From: Hyparrhenia diplandra
Lineage: Eukaryota; Streptophyta; Magnoliopsida; Poales; Poaceae
DNA length: 64,000 nucleotides
Assembly: GCA_015847255.1 (NCBI GenBank)
Contig: JADLZK010008221.1
Span: forward strand, 558,001 to 622,000
Reading direction: 5' to 3'
Shown here: positions 58,801 to 64,000 of the stretch, piece after piece
Layout of the letters: the number at the start of each line of letters is the position of its first letter
How positions within the stretch are numbered: the first letter of the stretch is position 1
The notes under the pieces: model-generated
What the model saw: the letters and a program-made list of their open reading frames with translations, nothing else
Told to the model about the DNA's origin: nothing
Database searches by the model: none
Program-made: the position numbers and the translations under genes

Positions 58801-61800
58801 ACGTCTATTAGTAACGGATAATGGTAAACAGAATTAATAATAGACCGGCGGTGGAATTATAGGATAGAAGGGGCTTACGGTGGTGACGAAGGGTCACCAA
58901 GCCGGGTTGCGATATCGAGTTGGCCAACCGAGAAGCGGTGGATTGACTATGACACTGCCCCGTACTCCACAGGCAGACTTGTGCACGGATGAAATCTGGG
59001 CTTCAATGACCTTCTCCTAAGCAAACACTTTTCGAACTCCTATGATACGCTATCCTCTATCTTGTCGTCGATCTTACCTTCACATGTGCCGATATCTGTA
59101 AAAAATAGAGGGGTGAGTACAAACGTACTCGGCAAGTCCCAACCGAGGGGGTTGTAATTATTAAGGGTTTGGGCCCTAGCGAGTCTCTAAAAGCTGCTCT
59201 CGCTAGTTCTCGGATTATCTCATGTCATCACTGCTGTCATGACATCACAGGTTAGTCATCATCAAGGTGTATCTAATCATAGATGTTCAGGTCTCGCACT
59301 TGCCCATTCCAAGGACGTGGCTATTCGAATAGATTTAAATAACTCTGCAGAGGTGTACAAATTTCCCCCCACGATGGGCCATCTCCTCCCATGTGCGGTG
59401 GTCAAAGGCTGGTCCAACGAGATCCCGTACCGCTTGGATGCCTCCTAGGTATATTGGTATAATTCTCACCACGACTTCTCGGGGTTGGAAGGATAACACA
59501 TCACCCCAAGGATGACGCATCACCCTAGACAATATGGTGATACCAAATCACCGCGGCTTTGAGGTAATACCTTATTACCCAACCTATCTTTGTCAACACC
59601 ACGAGTCATAAATCATCAATATGTGCCTCTAGCCACTGCGCCCACTGCGCCCAAAACACTTACGTGGAAGACCACTCGGCATCCGCGCCAACAGGACCAT
59701 GGGGCCACTCTCCCCCATCGCTCCCAATAGGTCGTTTGCCTACTCCGGCCACCTTGGCTCCAATTATACCTCAACCCTAGCGGGGTGTGGAATCAAGCAC
59801 GCCCCATCCCGGCGTGTGTGGTACATGCGCATATTACACTAGGTAGAAGGTCTATGAACCGATCCTTAGGGAGGCGAGCATCTCTCGCGGGATTCATCCC
59901 GATAGTGATTGGTCCACCTCCATGTAGACTATCACCACTCACCTTTTTGTTGGAAAGGTTCACTTTATTACTTAAGTTAACGGCAAAGCCTAGCGAAGCC
60001 TCACGCACATAGCCCATGAGTACTCCCGCACGGCTTGCCACGGGTTATACTTATCTTAATCATCTTATTAATTATTATAGTAATTAAGTCAGGTTAAGGA
60101 GGTAAGGACTTGCACGGGAGGTTCTTACGAATAAACGCGGCGTCGAACGTCTCTAGCTTTACTTGGGACGGAAACTCGATCGGGTCGATGTAGAACTACT
60201 ACAAGATACGTTGATAACCTAGCTTGAACTAGAGCAACCAAAACAAGCATAGAACATTATGGTGGCAATGGGTTAGATGCATAGAGCTAGATTTTAGATG
60301 AATTATGGAAGTCGTTTCACGTGAAAGCGGAGTTAGTATGCATGAGATATGGATTTTATAATATTAATCCCTAATTAAATCATTAGGGTAATATTATAAT
60401 ATAATTTTATCATGTAATAAAATTGGAACTAATTACATGATAAAATTCTATAATTCAAATAACGAATTTACAAATTTTACGGGAATTTTTTACGATACAG
60501 GAAATGCCACTTTTAATACCCTATGTACAAGCCTTGGGTGCACATAGTAATTTACATCGTGTACACGGCAACGCGTCTCCGTAATGCGTGGGCGCCGCGT
60601 GGGTCAGTGGGCGCCCGCGGTGGCTGCCACGTGGGTGCCGCGTGTATTATAGGCTCCCCTTGATGGCGGTGGCGTGGGGCCGGAGCGGCGGCGTGGCTCC
60701 TTGTCATTGGTCAGCGTCGCGGCGGCGTCACGTTCGGGGCGGCGGCGTCGCCTTTGCTCCCATCCGTCGAGCCTGCCGCGGCGGTGCTCCGCCGGGATCC
60801 TCACGGACTTGTCGTTTCCACCCAGAACCTCGCGGCGTGTGGACCGTTCGACTCCCCTCGTCGTCACGGGCTTGATGGGCCGGTCGAGGCGATGAGAGGT
60901 TTCATCTACCACCACGGCGGCGTGCCGGCGGGCTTTGGCGGTGGCGGACTCGGGCTACAAGGCATTACAAAGCCTGATTCATGCGGGAAAAGGAATAGGA
61001 GGGTGTGGGGCGTACCACGCGACTGTCGACCGATGATGACCTCGGGCGGCGGGCTCGGGTTCCCTCCAGCGGCGGCGGAAATCTCGATTGGGGGCAACGC
61101 GGATTCGCGGAAGAGGAGAGAGGGAGGGGGGAAAGTGGGTGAGCACGGCGCGTTAGGTGGTGCCGGTGCCGGCGAGTGAGGCGCGGTCGTCGGGAGCTCT
61201 AGGGCCCGTGTATTTATAGGCGCGCCCGTGGTCGTCGGCGTGATATTTCTCTCCGCCGCGGCGATATTTTTCGACGGCCCTGGCGCTCGTGGTCCTCGGT
61301 GGCGCTTCGTCGGCGTCTGCTCCCGCTCGTGCCTTGTCCCATCATCGGTGAGGCCGTCTGTCCCGAGTTGTCATGTCATCCGGTGATCCATTTTGCCCGG
61401 CGGTCATGGCGGCGAATGGTCCCGCCATGGCCCGTTGTCTTGGCGTTGAGCGGTGCTCGGGGGGCGGCCCATGCGGTTAGGCCGGTCCTCGGTGCGCTAG
61501 AACTCAGTGGAACCGCCCGACCTGCGCCTGCATGTCCCCGTGTTCGGACGACGAGCTTGCCCGGTGGTCGCGTCGTGGCCGCCATGGTCGTCGTTTAGCG
61601 CGGTCATCGACGCGTATGCGCACTCACCCTCGTCCACGTTGCGTGGGGGCGGAAGTGTGGTCCGATGTGACGACTCGGTAGCGGGTGGGGTTCTTGTCGA
61701 GGTCACCATGTCTCTGCGCTGCTTGTTGGGCGAGCGAAGAAGGGCGTGTCGTCAGGAGGGAAGAAGGCGAGGTAAAGGCGGCAGCGGGGGCCCGGTGGTC

Positions 61801-62566
61801 GGTGAGAGAGAGGGAAGGGATGCGGCGGCTGGGTCTCACGGGTTGGGCTCGCCGATGGGCCGGCCATGTCTGCGTGAAGGGGAAGGAGGAGGAGGAAAGG
61901 AGGCCCGGTTGGCTGGGCTAGAAAGGAAAGGAGGGGAGGGTTTAGGCCTATGAGCTCTTCTCTCTTTATTCCTTTTCCATTTTCCTTTTCCCTATTCTTT
62001 ATTCTTTCCCTTCTTCTTCTTTTTATGTGTGTATGTATATATATTGTAGATATTTATACAAGAACTCATAGGTATCCTCATGACTTGTATTTCATGAAAA
62101 TATCTATTTAATTGTACTTGTATAATTTGTATATATATATGTATCCACACATTTTTTTCCCGAACTCTTGGTATTTCATGTGTAACATATATGATATTTA
62201 TACAAGCACCTTTATACTCCCTTGACATTTATTGTCGAGAATATTTATTTATGGTGCTTATAAAAATATTCATATATTTTGGTACATAAGTGACTCGATA
62301 CTTTATTCCCGGAGAAATTCGTAACTCATTCTCATGCAATATATACTTCCATAAAAATCTAGAACCTACCTTGCATCCGTTGCGACCATAAAGCTCAACA
62401 AACAACAAGCAAAGGAACCTAACTTTCTATATGGTGAGAGTTTGAAATGCAAGTTTTTCGAAAACAGGGTTTCGGTTTGGTGGAAAAAAGATAAACTTTT
62501 AGTTGTAATTGAAAAGTTCAAATTTTTTAGTGAATTTTAAAATGATGCAAAAACACGGGAGTTACA
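58781..62566 (-). repeat. Probable long LTR of another retrotransposon, minus orientation
   Basis: On the minus strand the right edge reads TGTAACTCCCGTGTTTTTGC, a typical LTR start in grass gypsy elements, and is preceded by a purine tract (TAAGTGGGGTAGATT). A TATA box (inverse of GTATTTATAGG, 61209-61219) stands before a GC-rich transcribed-like zone (60560-61180). The words GGGGTGAGTACAAACGTACTCG (about 59110) and CTCGTCCCCGAGATTC (about 62590) recur in grass LTR elements. The left boundary (TGTTTGCGCC near 58781) is a guess. Frames inside are not supported as genes. Confidence 0.4.
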
Positions 62567-63379
62567 AATCTACCCCACTTAGATGAATCTCGTCCCCGAG
62601 ATTCCTAGTCTCTGAGTGAAGGTCCTAATTTTAAGGTCTAAAGGGGTGGAGATAGAGATAGAGGGAGGGAAAACTTTCCATTGCTTACAGTCTTTGTCTC
62701 TGTCGAACCTCTACGATTATCGTGTTACTCGGGGCAACACGACCTTTGTGGAGGCCATGCCTTCTATTTGTTGGTGATTACTACTACTTTTACCCCATCT
62801 TCTTGGTCTTGTATTCGTCTTCGTAGTCTTGAGTCTTCATTGGCGGCTACCCTACTTAGAGAAGCTGATTCCTCTAGTGTCTTGGTCTTCTAGTGCTTGT
62901 CTGTGGCGCCTGGCCTCTTTCTTGTTCCTTTGTGGTCTCCTACGGTGTCTTTGCATCCTGCGGGTATGATCATCATGAACTTGGGATTCCACTTCTCATT
63001 TGGAAACCATAAGTTTACGTGGTTCTTTATTTCCTTATCTTAGCCCATTTTCATATTTCTCTATTTTCTTCTTGTTCTTGCCCAATTTATTCTTTCTCCT
63101 TTTTGGTTTTCGCCCGTTGGTAGTTTCTCTTTTCTCCTTTTACACATAGCACTACCCCACTTAGAAAAATTTTCTGCTTATTATTTGCTTTGCGACTTTT
63201 CGATGTTGAGGTTCCGTGAAATTTCCTTTGTCGGCACTTTTCGCATATTGGTAAGTAGATCAAGCACGATGATCGGATTATTTCAAGGGGAGTACAATGA
63301 TAGAGGCGAAAAGGTAATGCTACTCTCACGGTTACACCTCCCTTGGGAGTGGCGGTTCTACTGCAACGTCGGTCATGGT
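62567..63379 (-). other. Internal non-coding part of the right-hand LTR element
   Basis: T/C-rich on the plus strand, with the purine tract of the minus-strand element at about 62567-62582. I see no domain or RNA gene. Confidence 0.35.
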
Positions 63380-63990
63380 GGCTTACGCCTCTGCTTGGTC
63401 GGTACTCGGCTCTGTCTTTGGGAGCTTCTTCTCTTAGTCTTTGGCCCGGTAGTGGCGGGGGTTATACGGTTGTCGGTCTTACGTGGGGATGGCAGCCTAG
63501 TGGAGTCATTCTTCTTCTCGTGAAGGGGTTGGCGAACATCCCTTACGTAGTTGTAGGTTCGAGGCGAGGCCATGGCGTGTCTTACAGCGTCTTGATTGGA
63601 TGGCGATGTGGGTGTCCCTCGGTTCTCGGGCGTGTCGCTCTTGGATGGCCCTCGGGGTCTCGGCAAGTGTAGCCTCTCGACAAGATGTGCGTGGCGACTT
63701 GCTCTTTGGCGTGGGCGAGCTCAGGAGTCGTTGAGCGTAGCTCTCGCTTCGTTCATTTCGGCGAATCAGGCTCCTTATGGCAGTGTCACGGCGGTCGTCT
63801 TGCTCATCAAGAAGCGGCGAGATAGGATAGCAGTGCGTGATGGCGGGGCTGCCTTGTGGACCTCGCCCGTCCTCGAGGCGAGCAATCCGGCAGGGGTGAT
63901 TCTTTCCTTTGGGTGGTAGGTGCCTGGGGGTGCGGGCGATGGGCTCTCTGTAGATCCGGCAAAGGCGGTGGAGTGCCTTGCGAAGCTCTA
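63380..63990 (-). pseudogene. Gag-like or element-encoded protein fragment
   Basis: The minus-strand frame contains VELRKALHRLCRIYREPIAR, then charged sequence with DDRRDTAIRSLIRRNERSES and further arginine-rich, helix-prone sequence. Similar 'ALHRLCRIYREPI' proteins are common in grass LTR elements and are usually annotated as uncharacterised or gag-like. The frame is interrupted and leaves the window. The family call rests on recall and is tentative. Confidence 0.35.
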
Positions 63991-64000
63991 CATTTTGGTA

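Noticed and set aside
60588..61953. Several GC-rich frames of 95-148 codons
   Set aside because: They overlap each other on both strands inside the presumed long LTR, and no motif is recognised.

Overview
The window is nuclear DNA from a flowering plant, almost certainly a grass (Poaceae). The evidence is one intronless CC-NB-ARC-LRR resistance-gene relict of the grass type, several Stowaway-like MITEs, a tRNA-derived SINE, and large nested LTR retrotransposons and a CACTA (En/Spm) transposon with grass-type proteins. The species cannot be named from sequence alone. There is no bacterial-style operon, CRISPR array or organelle DNA.

Layout. 1-6319: remnants of a GCCGAT-rich LTR retrotransposon whose two LTR copies lie in opposite orientation (723-1611 and 5312-6319). 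6320-10240: gene-poor DNA with a head-to-head MITE pair and two Stowaway-like MITEs. 10241-14642: a CC-NB-ARC-LRR gene with a 5'UTR intron and several frameshifts; 14643-19100 is its repeat-rich 3' flank with exon-like duplications. 19600-22350: tandem duplication, a Stowaway-like MITE and a minus-strand SINE. 22411-33330: a GC-rich unit split by a 9.8-kb Ty3/gypsy (Athila/Tat-like) element on the minus strand (22965-32794, TSD CTCTC). 34128 to about 58800: a CACTA transposon with a decayed TNP2-type transposase and a second Ptta/En/Spm-type gene. It is interrupted at 34264-48821 by a plus-strand, non-coding LTR element arranged LTR-internal-LTR-internal-LTR (TSD ACGCG), and at about 55690-57179 by an LTR of the same clade as the gypsy element. 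From about 58780 to the window end lies a further minus-strand LTR retrotransposon with a long LTR and a gag-like reading frame.

How the parts relate. The non-coding element (LARD-like) shares with the coding gypsy element its LTR promoter block, a tRNA-Asp-type primer site and a structured 3' untranslated region. It is therefore best read as a non-autonomous partner mobilised by that family's enzymes. The strongest unexplained signal is in that shared 3' region: a tandem array of four units of about 50-54 nt. Each unit can fold as an outer stem closing two hairpins, and base pairs change on both sides of the stems between units (12 units in three arrays). The non-coding internal domain also carries a series of exon-like blocks bounded by splice-like AG and GTAAGT signals. 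Many small indels between repeat copies sit at CG-containing sites, so some frameshifts in the genes could be assembly errors rather than real lesions.
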